A stretch of 64,000 bases of DNA from Microvelia longipes (taxonomy: Eukaryota > Arthropoda > Insecta > Hemiptera > Veliidae), in contig JACMZG010001870.1 in the NCBI GenBank assembly GCA_018340805.1, positions 46,180,537 through 46,244,536 of the forward strand, in the 5' to 3' direction. Position 1 is the stretch's first letter; every line of letters begins with the position of its first letter. A program made the position numbers and the translations under genes. The notes beneath the pieces are model-generated. The model saw only the letters and a list, made by a program, of their open reading frames with translations, was not told where the DNA came from and did not search any database. This document shows positions 37,192-47,227 of this stretch, one piece after another.

Positions 37192-37310
37192 TCAGACAAA
37201 ATATAACCAGTCAGATAACAAAGTATAAAGAAGAAATGGAGAGAAAGTTGTAAGTAGAAAAAATGGAGAGAGGGATGTGAGTAGAAGAAATGGAGAGAAG
37301 GATGTGAGGG
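37192..37310. repeat. Short purine-rich repeat before candidate exon 1
   Basis: Three or four units of about 27 bp with gtagaagaaatggagagaag and gatgtgag. Reverse-strand ORFs with a repeated Leu-His-Phe peptide over it are artefacts. Confidence 0.75.
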
Positions 37311-37316
37311 CAAGAA

Positions 37317-37380
37317 ATGTGCCAACAGATTTCATCAGGTATTCTATGGGCAACTGCCTTGCTCCTTGTACCAATCACAG
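37317..37380 (+). CDS. Candidate exon 1 (signal-peptide-like start)
   Basis: ATG 37317 is preceded in frame by TGA (37305) and opens 21 codons plus one base, then GTAAGT. The peptide starts MCQQISSGILWATALL and continues LVPIT, a short polar start plus a hydrophobic run as in a signal peptide or anchor. Phase 1 fits the acceptor at 38478-38479 and gives a continuous frame into exon 2. The later parts of the gene look cytoplasmic, which argues for caution: it could be an independent gene start. Confidence 0.4.
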
Positions 37381-37589
37381 GTAAGTAGTAATAGCGAAAA
37401 TATCATTTTTACTTTCTGCGCTCATAAAAGAATATATTACCAACCAAAGCGAACCAAAATTCGTAACGTAATAAGCAAAGTTTGTTTATTAAGCCACAGC
37501 TTTATTGTTCTTATTATTTTAAGTTTCAGGGTTAATTAACAGCTTAGGTGATCAAGCCTTATTGTTCTTATGATTCTCAGTTTCAGGGT

Positions 37590-38395
37590 TGTGAGTGTGA
37601 CTAATGGTGTAAAGTAGCTTTCCATTTATCATATCTAATGGTGTAAAGTAGCTTTCCAGAGTGTGACTAATAAAGTAGCTTTCCATTTTTACTTCCATTT
37701 ATCATATGAGTTGACTAATGGTGTAAAGTAGCTTATCATCTGGTGTGACTAATGGTGTAAGTAGCTTTCCATTTATGGTGTGAACTAGCTTTCCAAAGAT
37801 TTCATTTATACTCTGCTAACTAAAGTAGCTGAGTAAAAAGTAGCTTTCCATTTCATCTGAGTGTGACTAATGTTGTAAAGTAGCTTTCCATTTATCATCT
37901 GAGTGTGACTAATGGTGTAAAGTAGCTTTCCATTTTACATCTGAGTGTGACCTAATGGTGTAAGTAGCTTTCCATTTATCATCTGAGTGTGACTAATGGT
38001 GTAAAGTAGCTTTCCATTTATCATCTGAGTGTGACTAATGGTGTAAAGTAGCTTTCCATTTAACATCTGAGTGTGACTAATGGTGTAAAGTAGCTTTCCA
38101 TTTATCATCTGAGTGTGTCTAATGTTGTAAAGTAGCTTTCCATTTTACATCTGGGTGTGACTAATGGTGTAATGTAGCTTTCCATTTATCATATGGGTGT
38201 GACTAATGGTGTAAAGTAGCTTTCCATTTAACATCTGAGTGTGACTAATTGTGTAAAGTAGCTTTCCATTTAACATCTGAGTGTGACTAATGGTGTAAAG
38301 TAGCTTTCCATTTACATCTGAGTGTGACTAATGGTGTGTAATGATCTTTCGAGGTGACTAATGGTGTAAAGTAACTTTCCATTTTACATCTGAGT
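37590..38395. repeat. About 42-bp minisatellite in candidate intron 1
   Basis: Tandem units gtgtgactaatggtgtaaag plus tagctttccatttatcatct, regular from 37860 to 38330 and scrambled before 37860. Confidence 0.95.
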
Positions 38396-38479
38396 GTAAG
38401 ACTTATACATTTCTCCAGACTCCCATATCTGGGACTGGTCTCTTGTATGCACTGATGAGTTTATCCTTAAGCTGCAAAG

Positions 38480-38676
38480 ACATCCTCTTTATAGATATAG
38501 AGAATAACAACCAAACCACCAAACTGTTTGTGGTAGATGTGGGATGTTCACCACTGAGAAGAGTTGAAGATCAGGTCTGGCAAGAACTGCCCATCGTCAA
38601 TTTGCCTAGTTTTACCTCCCCCCCCCCCCCTATTACCACTACTACTAACACCCTGTTACTACCTTACTAGTGCAAG
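38480..38676 (+). CDS. Candidate exon 2
   Basis: After the acceptor gctgcaaag, the frame reads DILFIDIENNNQTTKLF then VVDVGCSPLRRVEDQ. It may end at the weak donor GTCTGG (38575, phase 0) or run through a run of about 13 C (38621-38633) to the better donor AAG|GTAGAT (38677). In the latter case one base in the C-run must be miscounted: the assembled frame stops at 38668, whereas the shifted frame ends in phase 2, exactly what exon 3 needs. Function not recognised. Confidence 0.4.
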
Positions 38677-38758
38677 GTAGATACTGACATCTCATTAAAA
38701 TTGAACCCGTAAAATTGACTGATTTCGATCAAACTTGATGTGCGAGTAGTACTAATTA

Positions 38759-39662
38759 CGAGGTCTGTCCCATAAATACGTATAAAAAAATTATTTAGAT
38801 CTAAGCAGGATTTGGAGAGACGAGACAGTGAGCTTCCCCCTTCACTAACAACCCAAGCAAGCCTGAGCTAGGTGGACAGCGCCTCATGAGTCATCAGTCA
38901 GTATCTACAGTCAGTTGGTCCGACCATTTTCTTAATAACTCGTCGGCATGGAAATCTCTCTTACCGATCAACAGAATATCAATATCAAATTTCTTGCTAA
39001 ACTCGGCAAGAACAGTCGAGAAATTCATGATGCATTAGTGATAGTGTACGGAGAAGATGCTTTGAAGGAACCAAAGGTCCACAAGTGGTGGACCTTTGGA
39101 AGTGGTGGACCCCACCACTTCGTCTTCTGACGAAAATGTGGATCGTATTCGAAAAATTGTCTTCAAAAATTGTCGATCGACAGTTAGAATGGCGTATGAA
39201 CTAAATTTGTGTAAAATAAAGTTACCTACAAGCACGAGTTGCTCGAGTCCGCCCGGAATTGGCTCGCGAAAAACTTTGGATCCTTCATCACGACAACGCT
39301 CCATCGCACACGTCATTGGCTGTTCGCGAATTTTTGGCGCGCAACTCAATCACAGTCACTGACCAGCCACCATATTCACCCGATTTGGCACCGTGTGACT
39401 TTTTTTTGTTTCCTAAATGTAAAATGTTGCTTCGGGGGCGCCATTTGGGGGACGTGGATGACATAAAAGGAGCAACGACGAGGCAGCTGAAGGGCCTCAA
39501 AGTAGAGAACTTTGAAGGATATTTTCAGCAATGGAAACGGTGTTATACCAAGTGCGTTTTATCAGGGGGGAGTACTTCGAGGGGGACAAAATGTTATTTG
39601 ATAATTAATTGTAAAATAAAATGTTTATGATTTTTTTATACGTATTTATGGGACAGACCTCG
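38759..39662 (+). mobile_element. mariner transposon, internally deleted
   Basis: TIR CGAGGTCTGTCCCATAAATA at both ends (inverted), flanked by TA. The transposase start (MEISLTDQQNINIKF, 38948) and first helix-turn-helix are recognisable. Part of the second follows in another frame (TTSSSDENVDRIRKIV). The centre with the first catalytic Asp is deleted. The C-terminal third (from about 39259) keeps HHDNAPSHT and YSPDLAPCDFFLFPK, i.e. the second and third Asp of the D,D34D triad, up to WKRCYTKCVLSGG. Nonautonomous; it lies between host exons 2 and 3. Confidence 0.92.
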
Positions 39663-39967
39663 TACATGTCAGAGCTGTATAGTTTTTTGATGAAATTGAA
39701 AAATGGTTTTTGAAATGGCGGAAAATATGGCGGACCACTTAAAAATTAATTTTGTGTGTAAAAATCAATGTGTATATCGTTTGAAAGCTGTTGAAGAGTA
39801 GAATAATAAAAAATATGACACATGTAAAAAAAAAAAAAAAAATAACATCTCATTTTTTAAATGGACGCCAAAATGGGGGGGGGGGGAAATAATTTAACGA
39901 AATAGGTCCAGTAATATATTGGTAGACAGCTCCAATTGAGTAGAGAAATAAAAAAGCATTTTAGCAA

Positions 39968-40280
39968 TCATGCGAGCGAAGCGAGTTCTTTTTTTATGTT
40001 ATAAAATTTTAGCAATCTTGCGAGCGAAGCGAGCCTTTTTTATACATTCACGTATACATTCCTTTTTTAATAAATGACAGCCTCTTTACTACATTAATGT
40101 ATATATTTATATCAAATTAGCGAGCGAAGCGTGCTTTTTTGATGTACTTAATTTTCTTTATGAAGCCAGCCTTTGTTTCTATTTATGTATGTATTTATAG
40201 CAACCTAGCGAGAGATATTTTTATTTAATTAATCATTTATTTATCTATTGTCTATTCTATATTGCGAGCGAAGCGAGCCT
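39968..40280. repeat. Repeated gcgagcgaagcgagc modules
   Basis: Five irregularly spaced copies of (t)gcgagcgaagcgagyc, each followed by a T-run and AT-rich spacer (39973, 40020, 40120, a decayed one near 40207, 40264). The 15-base word is itself palindromic and also appears in the 5S-like repeat and foldback elements of this window. Confidence 0.75.
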
Positions 40281-40362
40281 GTTTTTAATTAATTTAATTT
40301 GATGTATTCCACTAACGTGAGTTCCTTATGCAACGCTTTACTAGTGATAATTTCATTTAAAG

Positions 40363-40585
40363 GTGTTCGAGTGAAGATGAAGACGTTACACGAGTTGAAA
40401 ACAGTGCATCACTGGAACAACAAAAGACAGTACAAATTCATCAAAACCAGGATGAAAACCTTCAGAACAAGGATTTCGTGGAAATTGATGAAATATCAAA
40501 CCAAATCAGTCAACTTAATGGATCCATCGTCAATAAGTCAATGAGTCTGTGTCCATTATCTTGTACTCAACAAAAATCAGCTAAG
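40363..40585 (+). CDS. Host gene exon 3 (acidic, Gln-rich)
   Basis: Acceptor tttaaag at 40362, donor AAG|GTAATA at 40586; 74 full codons after one carried base. The frame starts CSSEDEDVTRVENSASLEQQ and contains NKDFVEIDEISNQISQLNG. It is rich in Gln, Asn, Glu and Asp and free of stops, whereas the annotated ATG frame at 40299 is a shadow. It ends in phase 0, matching exon 4. No known domain is recognised; a helical, polar segment seems likely. Confidence 0.65.
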
Positions 40586-40899
40586 GTAATATAAATAAAA
40601 GTTACAAACTTAAATTATTTGATGCTTAAGTGCTGTTTGGTGGTTTATCTTTAAATAAACCACCAAACTTATTTATCTTTTATCAAATTTCGTTGATGAA
40701 AGACGTGCAAGTTATTTGTCTTTCTTAATGAGGTGGTACTAATGAGATCAGTAGATAGCTGATAAGAGTAGATAGTGGGAGTAGAGAAAGTATACTAAGC
40801 AATCTATAAACAGGTTAATGATGCAGTCCCATAAAGAGGAGAGTAGAAGTACCGAGGTCTTCCCTGGTAGCTGTGTGAATATGTAAATTCTAGGAGTTA

Positions 40900-41295
40900 T
40901 TAGTAGAGTGGCATTAGGGGAGAGTAAAAACCTGAAAGGGAGAGAGAGACTCTAAATGAGGGGAGAGTAGAAACTCTGAAATGAGGGGAGAGTAGAAACG
41001 CTGAAATGAGGGGAGGTAGAAACGCTGAATGAGGGGAGAGTAGAAATGCTGAAATGAGATGAGAGTAGAAATGCTGAGATAAGGGGAGAGTGGACACGCT
41101 GAAATGAGGAGAGAGTAGAAACTCTGAATGATGCTGAAATGAGGGGAGAGTAGAAACGCTGAAATGAGATGAGAGTAGAAATGCTGAGATAAGGGGAGAG
41201 TAGAAATGCTGAAATGAGGGGAGAGTAAAAAGGCTGAAATGAGAGGAGAGTAGAAACGCTGAAATGAGGGGAAAGTAGAAACGCTAAAATAACTC
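40900..41295. repeat. About 25-bp minisatellite in intron 3
   Basis: Units of ggggagagtagaaacgctga plus aatga, about 15 copies with variants. Reverse-strand open frames over it (Ser/His/Phe-rich) are not genes. Confidence 0.95.
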
Positions 41296-41299
41296 TACA

Positions 41300-42560
41300 G
41301 CTTCAAGAGTAAAAAAATACTAAATGCAACACCCAATACGAAAGTAACCTTTTTTGTGCACAGAAAAAGGCCGCGATAGGGACTTTCCATTGAGGGGCCA
41401 AGGGTTATTCGTAGGGGCCTGGTTATACGTATACTTTAAATATAAAGCAAGGGCATAAACCGGACTGCGAACCCCGTACCTCTGGTGCCAAAATCGAGTG
41501 TGTAAGTCATGAAATTAGCAAATCCTTCGTTCTTGCGTTTGCTGCGATTTGGTCAAACCATTAAGTGATAAGTGGGCATATTTAGCATGTTGTGTTATAC
41601 CCAAAAGTCAAACAATAATAGTACAGGGGATCCCATAACTGTGGGGTCCATATGGTAAGATGGTGCACAGAACACCATATATTACTTTGATTTAGTCAAA
41701 TAAAAAAAAAATTGATAAGAAAGTGTGATTCTTTTGAAATTTGGTACCAAAATTTAATTGTTTTAGTGAACTGATTAGATTTTGTGTTTTTACATTGCGT
41801 TCTAAAATTACAGCCATTTTCAATTTACAAAAAAGTCACAAAATTGTTAAAATAGTTAATTTTGTTATAATATATATCTAATAATAGTTCTTATTAATAG
41901 TGATCTGAGTCCAAAAAGATTTCAACCACAACTGTGTTTTGCACAAATAGCGAGTTATCAGCATTGAAAACGCGGCCCATGTTTATAACGACGTTTGACA
42001 AATAAGATAGGAATTAGTACGTTCACACACACTTCCAGATCCGCGGATCGTAAAGAATACGATCTCTCAATACGGTAATATTAGATGTTCGGAGGGGATC
42101 CGATCGCATACGCTAGAACTAGGGAGATGGAATCTAAATGGATCCCCCGATAAGCTGTATGTACCTTTAGAGACGATCGTATTTAATGGATAACCTTCTC
42201 ATCGAACTTGTATTTCCCTTCAATATTACCGTTTTTGATCAAATAACTTTTGGAATGTTATTTTTTTTTTAGTGTAACTTAATTATTATGCAAAGAATCA
42301 CAATTTAATTAAATATATTTTTTGTTTTAAACTTCCTTATAACCAAAAGTGAACCTTCACTATAAAAGATGCGATGTTTTAGCGGGATCAGTTATCACGT
42401 AATTTCACTCGATCGACTAAACAAAGACGCTGTAAGAACCGTGAAGTTAGTTGACTTTATTGCATACGTATGCAATACGATCGCCTGTTAAATACGATGT
42501 GTGTACGTAGTAAATGTTTAATGCCATTAGCAGCTCGCTTTGATAATTTATTTGATAGTT
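41300..42560. other. Intronic DNA without recognised features
   Basis: Unique-looking AT-rich sequence. It includes a GC-richer patch at about 42030-42190 with several gatcg words but no ORF or inverted termini that I can pair. Confidence 0.5.
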
Positions 42561-42582
42561 AACTATTAATCTTATGTTACAG

Positions 42583-42669
42583 TTAGAAGAAGTTTACAAG
42601 GTAGTTCAGAAGGAATTAGATGATTTACAAAGCCAACTTACCAAGAGTCAATCAGTTTTATCATCTCTT
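42583..42669 (+). CDS. Host gene exon 4 (coiled-coil-like)
   Basis: Acceptor ttatgttacag, donor CTT|GTAAGT; exactly 29 codons, phase 0 on both sides. The peptide LEEVYKVVQKELDDLQSQL then TKSQSVLSSL has leucine/valine spacing of an amphipathic helix, likely part of a coiled coil. It joins exon 3 (..QQKSAK) and exon 5 without a frame break. Confidence 0.75.
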
Positions 42670-42800
42670 GTAAGTATCTGTTTATATGCTTCGTCTCACA
42701 ATACCTGTCAACAAATAATGATAAGCGTGTTTATGAATGTGACACTAAACATTTTTTCAATGTTACATGCATTCTTAGAATAATACTCTAGAAGGAGTAC

Positions 42801-43255
42801 TACTGATAACACGAAAGGCGGTTCACTGGTGGTCTTAAGTAATGCTGCCACCCTAACAATATACAATTTTCTTATAAAAAAGTTGGCAATACTTCCGGTC
42901 GCTGAATTATTATGTTCTATTATTAATTAATGATTGATTATCCATAAAATACTAATATAAATATCGTTGCATTACAATATTTTTAGCATTTTAAATTGTA
43001 GTTTAACGTTTTAAATTAAAATTATATTAAAAGTAGTCCTCGTCAACTAAATGTAGATTCTTGTATTCTGCTATCCTTTTGCCATTTAAGACCGGTTTTA
43101 TTAAATACTCAGCAGTTGTTTTAAATTATTATATTAGTTCTTTACGATTTTTCTTCATTAATGGATATTTATGACAAAATTTAAAATAATGCTTTGTTGT
43201 TAGGGTGGTACCCCTACTTAAGACCACCAGTCAATCGGCTTTCGTGTTATCAGTA
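42801..43255. mobile_element. 455-bp MITE with about 60-bp TIRs (intron 4)
   Basis: Left end TACTGATAACACGAAAG, right end the inverse CTTTCGTGTTATCAGTA. Inside the TIRs tggtggtcttaagta pairs with tacttaagaccacca, and accctaacaa with ttgttagggt. The AT-rich centre has no ORF. Superfamily unknown. Confidence 0.85.
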
Positions 43256-43659
43256 GAATTACATTGTGTTTACGGTCATATGCTCCTTCTATATTAGTAT
43301 TATTATAAGCCGATAACAGAATAATTTCATGCGTAGGTCTCTAAACTGTTTAAGTCGTAAATATTTAAACCTGCAGAGTGACTGGTTCCATTATCAGGTG
43401 TGTCGATCGATTTAGACTTATTAACCTTTCTATGGTTCCTCACCTTGGATTTATTTATTAGTTTCCTAAATAAATTAACTATTTAATGTGTCTAAATATA
43501 CTTTAGAAAACAGGATTTAGTCTAATTAGTTTAATAAAACTAGATCAGAAATTTACTAAAATGAGTAAAATATTTACTCATAATTTACTAGTAAAATATC
43601 ACGAGTATTTTTAAGTGACCTCCCCATATTTTAGACTTAATATTCCCATGCTAATATTC

Positions 43660-43769
43660 TTATATATATATATATAATAAACTGCGTAGGCTTCCGCGGT
43701 TGTTGTCATGAAAGGTCCGTGGTTGTTGTAGGTCTTCCGGTGGTGACCGCGTCGATGTATCGCGGTTGT

Positions 43770-43840
<71 letters not shown>
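43660..43840. repeat. (TA)n tract split by a 90-bp segment
   Basis: TA repeats at 43660-43675 and 43770-43840 flank 43680-43770, which holds gtaggtcttccggtggtgac, cgcgtcgatgta. That segment resembles 23495-23525 and 34340-34370 (gtcttccggtgg, ccgcgtcaatgtag). Confidence 0.8.
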
Positions 43841-44474
43841 TTATAAAACAAGTTTTTATCTCCAATCGTTGATGTCATTTATTTATTATTATATTATTAT
43901 TTTTATACGTTTTGTTTTTGGTCCCCTCTCTTCCCTCTATAAAGTTATGATGGATGCCGTCCCCCAAAAAATTAAAAAAAAAATGTATGGCTCTTAACAA
44001 CTACTTTTGGCCTGAAACGGATTAAAATTCCGTTTCTTTATGGGCTCAAAACCCAATTCAAAATTTTGATTTGGTCTTATAAATTTTGGGGGTCCCGCAC
44101 CCGGGAAATTAAAATTGATCAGCCCTTTATAAGTTATAGGATATTGCTCTCAAGAAATGGATAAGTACCCGTCCTGAAAGATTTGAGGGCTCTAACCCTC
44201 AATATAGGAAACACTTTTTACTCCCAAGGGATTAAAAGCAACTTTTTTTCTCTTAGGGGAGAAAAGTACTTCTTTTCCCCCTTAAAACAAGTCAATAAAC
44301 TTCACATAATAAACCGCCTGGAGATAAAATCGATTAATTCCTTTATGCTTGAAGACTCCTTCAGCTGTGGAAGCATCCCTATATTTAATAAACCTTAAAA
44401 CGTGAAACTTAAGTATTTCAGTGAAAAACAAACTTTGTTTATACTGAATTATTGTGAATTAAACTTTGTTGCAG

Positions 44475-44557
44475 AGGTATCGCCATCTGTTAATAAGAGA
44501 TGGAACTAAGCTCATTGAGTTGTCTGATAAATCAACCCAGACTCAGCAACAATCAAG
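44475..44557 (+). CDS. Host gene exon 5 with KSTQT motif
   Basis: Acceptor tttgttgcag, donor AAG|GTAAAT; 27 codons plus two bases. It reads RYRHLLIRDGTKLIELSD then KSTQTQQQS. KSTQT equals the classic [K/R]xTQT consensus bound by dynein light chain LC8 (DYNLL). LC8 usually binds such motifs in disordered segments next to coiled coils, which agrees with exon 4. Binding itself is inferred. Confidence 0.75.
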
Positions 44558-44709
44558 GTAAATCCAATGACTTGATGATTAATGAAATTTATTATAATCC
44601 TATGATTATTGGTAAATTATACAGTTTCAATAAAACTATTAAATACATTTGTCTGGTTTCTGACGAATAATGAAATAAAATAAGTTGCTTCACAACACTG
44701 AACTTTACT

Positions 44710-44940
44710 GTCTGCTTTACTCTAATACCGTATTGCCCAGATCTGTCCTCCTGTGACTTTTTCTTGTGCCCTAAACTGAAGAGACCCATGTAAGGAGGAT
44801 GTTACGCTACGATTGACGAGAAAAAGACGGCATTGAAGGAGGAGCTGAACAGAATAAAAAAAATATTTTTGAAGTGCTTTGAAGATTGGAAAAACCGTTG
44901 GCACAAGTGTATAATATCTGAAAGGAACGAAGATAAGAGT
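44710..44940 (+). mobile_element. mariner fragment (transposase C-terminus)
   Basis: Reads, with one stop, CPDLSSCDFFLCPKLKRPM, then a region ending KCFEDWKNRWHKCIIS, the typical end of mariner transposases (third catalytic Asp in PDLSSCD). No TIR is recognisable. It is bordered on the right by the Penelope-like remnant. Confidence 0.85.
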
Positions 44941-45030
44941 CTCTCCACAAAACTATTAATTTATTCAAAGCACTTTCAACCTAACATGAGGCCATCATTA
45001 GTGCCAGAGAAAGACATCAAATACGCATGT
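44941..45030 (-). mobile_element. Penelope-like 3' remnant with hammerhead-like motif
   Basis: Minus strand: CTAATGATGGCCT (45001 to 44989; the core is CUAAUGA, one change from CUGAUGA), AGGTT, then GAAAGTGCTTTG (44977 to 44966). GGCCU/AGGUU form a five-pair stem II with two wobble pairs. The flank agtctctccac equals that beside the Penelope-like element at 62800. The core change would probably inactivate the ribozyme. Confidence 0.55.
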
Positions 45031-45034
45031 CGAT

Positions 45035-45116
45035 GAGCTCGACATCGGCTCGCCGATGTCGAGCTCGTGTTGAGCATGTCGATGTTGAGCCGTGATAGAC
45101 TGTCTATCACGGCTCA
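45035..45116. repeat. Two perfect 15-bp hairpins in succession
   Basis: GAGCTCGACATCGGC/GCCGATGTCGAGCTC (45035-45066, two-base loop) and TGAGCCGTGATAGAC/GTCTATCACGGCTCA (45086-45116, one-base loop). Both are GC-rich against the AT-rich background and end about 75 nt before exon 6. Confidence 0.9.
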
Positions 45117-45190
45117 CCGACATTGTTGAGTCGAAAAAGAAGAGAAAGAATATAATAAGGGTTTCCCAGATTGTTTGATTTTAATTTCAG

Positions 45191-45381
45191 CTGGTGTGAG
45201 AGTCGAGAAGTAGATAAAGCTGTTACAAGTAGTGCTGATAAGTCAAATTATGATTGCAACGTAGAATTAACATGTGATACAAGTAGATTAGTGCTGCCAT
45301 CTTGTGCTGAAGCTGTTAGACTACAGACTGCTAGATCTTGTCCTGCTATAGTAAGCACTGTGACCAGCGCTGTTCAAACAG
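45191..45381 (+). CDS. Host gene exon 6 (Cys/Ser-rich)
   Basis: Acceptor gattttaatttcag, donor CAG|GTAACA; 191 nt, entering in phase 2 and leaving in phase 1. It reads WCESREVDKAVTSSADK.. VELTCDTSRLVLPSCAEAV.. and ends SAVQT. Six cysteines in 63 residues, with no zinc-finger spacing that I recognise. SAVQTD at the join with exon 7 is a weaker second LC8-like word. Confidence 0.75.
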
Positions 45382-45449
45382 GTAACATTCATCAAACTTA
45401 ACTTAACTTAATCTTAGGACAGCGAAATTCAAAGTCTAAGTAGCAGGAG

Positions 45450-45600
45450 TCCATAACAAGCATAGAGATATTATTACTAGAGTGGGCCCTAAAGGTTAAA
45501 TTTTGAAACATCGAAAAAGTAACCTGAATTTCGCATAGAAATAAAATAATATAGTCAGTACAGAAAATGAAAATTTTCGCGAACCTACTAAACCCGCACA
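45450..45600 (-). repeat. Dispersed repeat R1, inverted copy
   Basis: catagagatattattactag and aattttgaaacatcg are the reverse complement of words at 26965-27025. Confidence 0.65.
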
Positions 45601-46166
45601 AATGATTTAGTGGTTAGCATTTGATTGATTACAAAACACCTTAGAGACCTGACGCAAAAAGAAACTTTTCCGTTTTCAAAGTTATGGAATTTTTCTTACC
45701 CCCCCCCCCTTCCGATTTAGAGAAAAAATACTTTGGTTTTTTTTAGGTTTTGATTCTTGCCGTGCTTTAAGTCATTTTATTCTTTTTAAAAAAAGAGTTA
45801 TTTTTTTATCAAAAAAATTAATATTATCTTGTTTTTATAACACAATATTGTTATTTTATTTGTGCTGTGTCTTTTTAAAGTGCTTATTTTTTTCTTTTAG
45901 TTTTTATTAGTTCAAAGTTGTTTTTGATATAGAAATTCTTAAATCAAATTTATTTCTTAATATTCTTGGTATTCGCCAATTTGAATGTTATAGTCTTATT
46001 ATCTTGATCCGTTTATTTTATCTTAATGTAATTGTTCTGAAATGTTATGCATTATTTCTATTCTCTTGGTTTTACTGCCTAAATAGTATTTAAAAAGTAG
46101 ATCCTGGAGTTTAAATATTTTTTGAAAAACAAGACAATTTATTACATTTTATAACAAGTTAGACCA

Positions 46167-46582
46167 AGAGCCCAGGGGTGTTTTGTTAATAAAATGTGTA
46201 ATGGCTGGAACCGGTCTCAATTTTTCGTAAATATCTTCCTGAACAAGGATCTGCAATTCTGCCGACTCGTATCGGATGGGCGTCCCATGCAGAACGCACT
46301 TTACAGGTCAAATTTACCACCCAAGTTGACAAACAGTGTAATGGCTGGAACCGGTCTCAATTTTTCGTAAATACCTTCCTGAATAAGGATCTGCAATTCT
46401 GCCGACTCGTATCGGATGGGTGTTCCAGGCAGAACCTTTGACCCCTAAAGTGCGTTCTGCCTAGAACACCCATCCGATACGAGTCGGCAGAATTGCAGAT
46501 CCTTGTTTAGGAAGGTATTTACGAAAAATTGAGACCGGTTCCAGCCATTACACTTTTTGTTAACAAAAACACCCCTAGGCTC
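46167..46582. mobile_element. Small foldback MITE, family F1, complete copy
   Basis: Termini caagagcccaggggtgtttt and its inverse (aaaacacccctaggctcttg). As in copy 1, two direct modules and one inverted module of gtaatggctggaaccgg-type sequence. Located in intron 6. Confidence 0.9.
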
Positions 46583-47132
46583 TTGACTAAGTACATTACA
46601 ATAAAATAAACTAAACAAGATAGTACTTCGCCGTTTTGATTGGGTTGATATATGGGTAGACCATATACAATTTTAAATATGAAAAAATAATTTCAACGAG
46701 AAACGAAAAGAAGAACTATCATTTATATAGTGTGAAAGTTCCCATTATCATGATTAAATAAATTAAATATTTGATTTAATGAAAAAATTAAAATGAAATC
46801 TTAAAAGACACAGCTCGTCCAAACCAACCTTTTCTTCTTCGTCTTTTTTATCTTTGTAAAAGAAAAATATTTTATTGTTTCCGAAATTCGGAACAAGAGT
46901 GCACTGTGTTAGCGGCTATTGCGGCCGTAGCATTGTTATTGTGAAACCATAATTTTCCGCATCGCAATGACCGCTACGCCCGCAACGACCGGACGCATCG
47001 CTACCGCAGTATTCTGAGTGCACCTTAAATGGTATAATTTACGAAGAGAAAAGGCTATGACTTCATTCAAAAACATGGATGATGTGAAATTCGATTGCAA
47101 GTCTTTTATGATTGTTTGTATTGTTAAAACAG

Positions 47133-47227
47133 ATGTGAATGATTTGCTGCAATCACCCAATAAATATTACCGGAACGATGAATATTTTATTCCTCCTATA
47201 TCCAATAACGAATACCAGCATTATCAA
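47133..47227 (+). CDS. Host gene exon 7 (Tyr/Asn-rich)
   Basis: Acceptor tgttaaaacag; the frame from exon 6 (one carried G) gives DVNDLLQSPNKYYRNDEYF then IPPISNNEYQHYQ, ending CAA|GTAAGG at 47228. The last bases (CATTATCAA plus the donor) are exactly the motif that is repeated in the downstream minisatellite. Upstream open sequence from 47018 is intronic by phase. Confidence 0.65.

Noticed and set aside
38948..39630. Intact mariner transposase
   Set aside because: The first catalytic Asp region is deleted and the frame is broken, so the element cannot be autonomous.
43611..43878. Ile/Tyr-rich ORFs on the minus strand
   Set aside because: Translations of (TA)n repeats.
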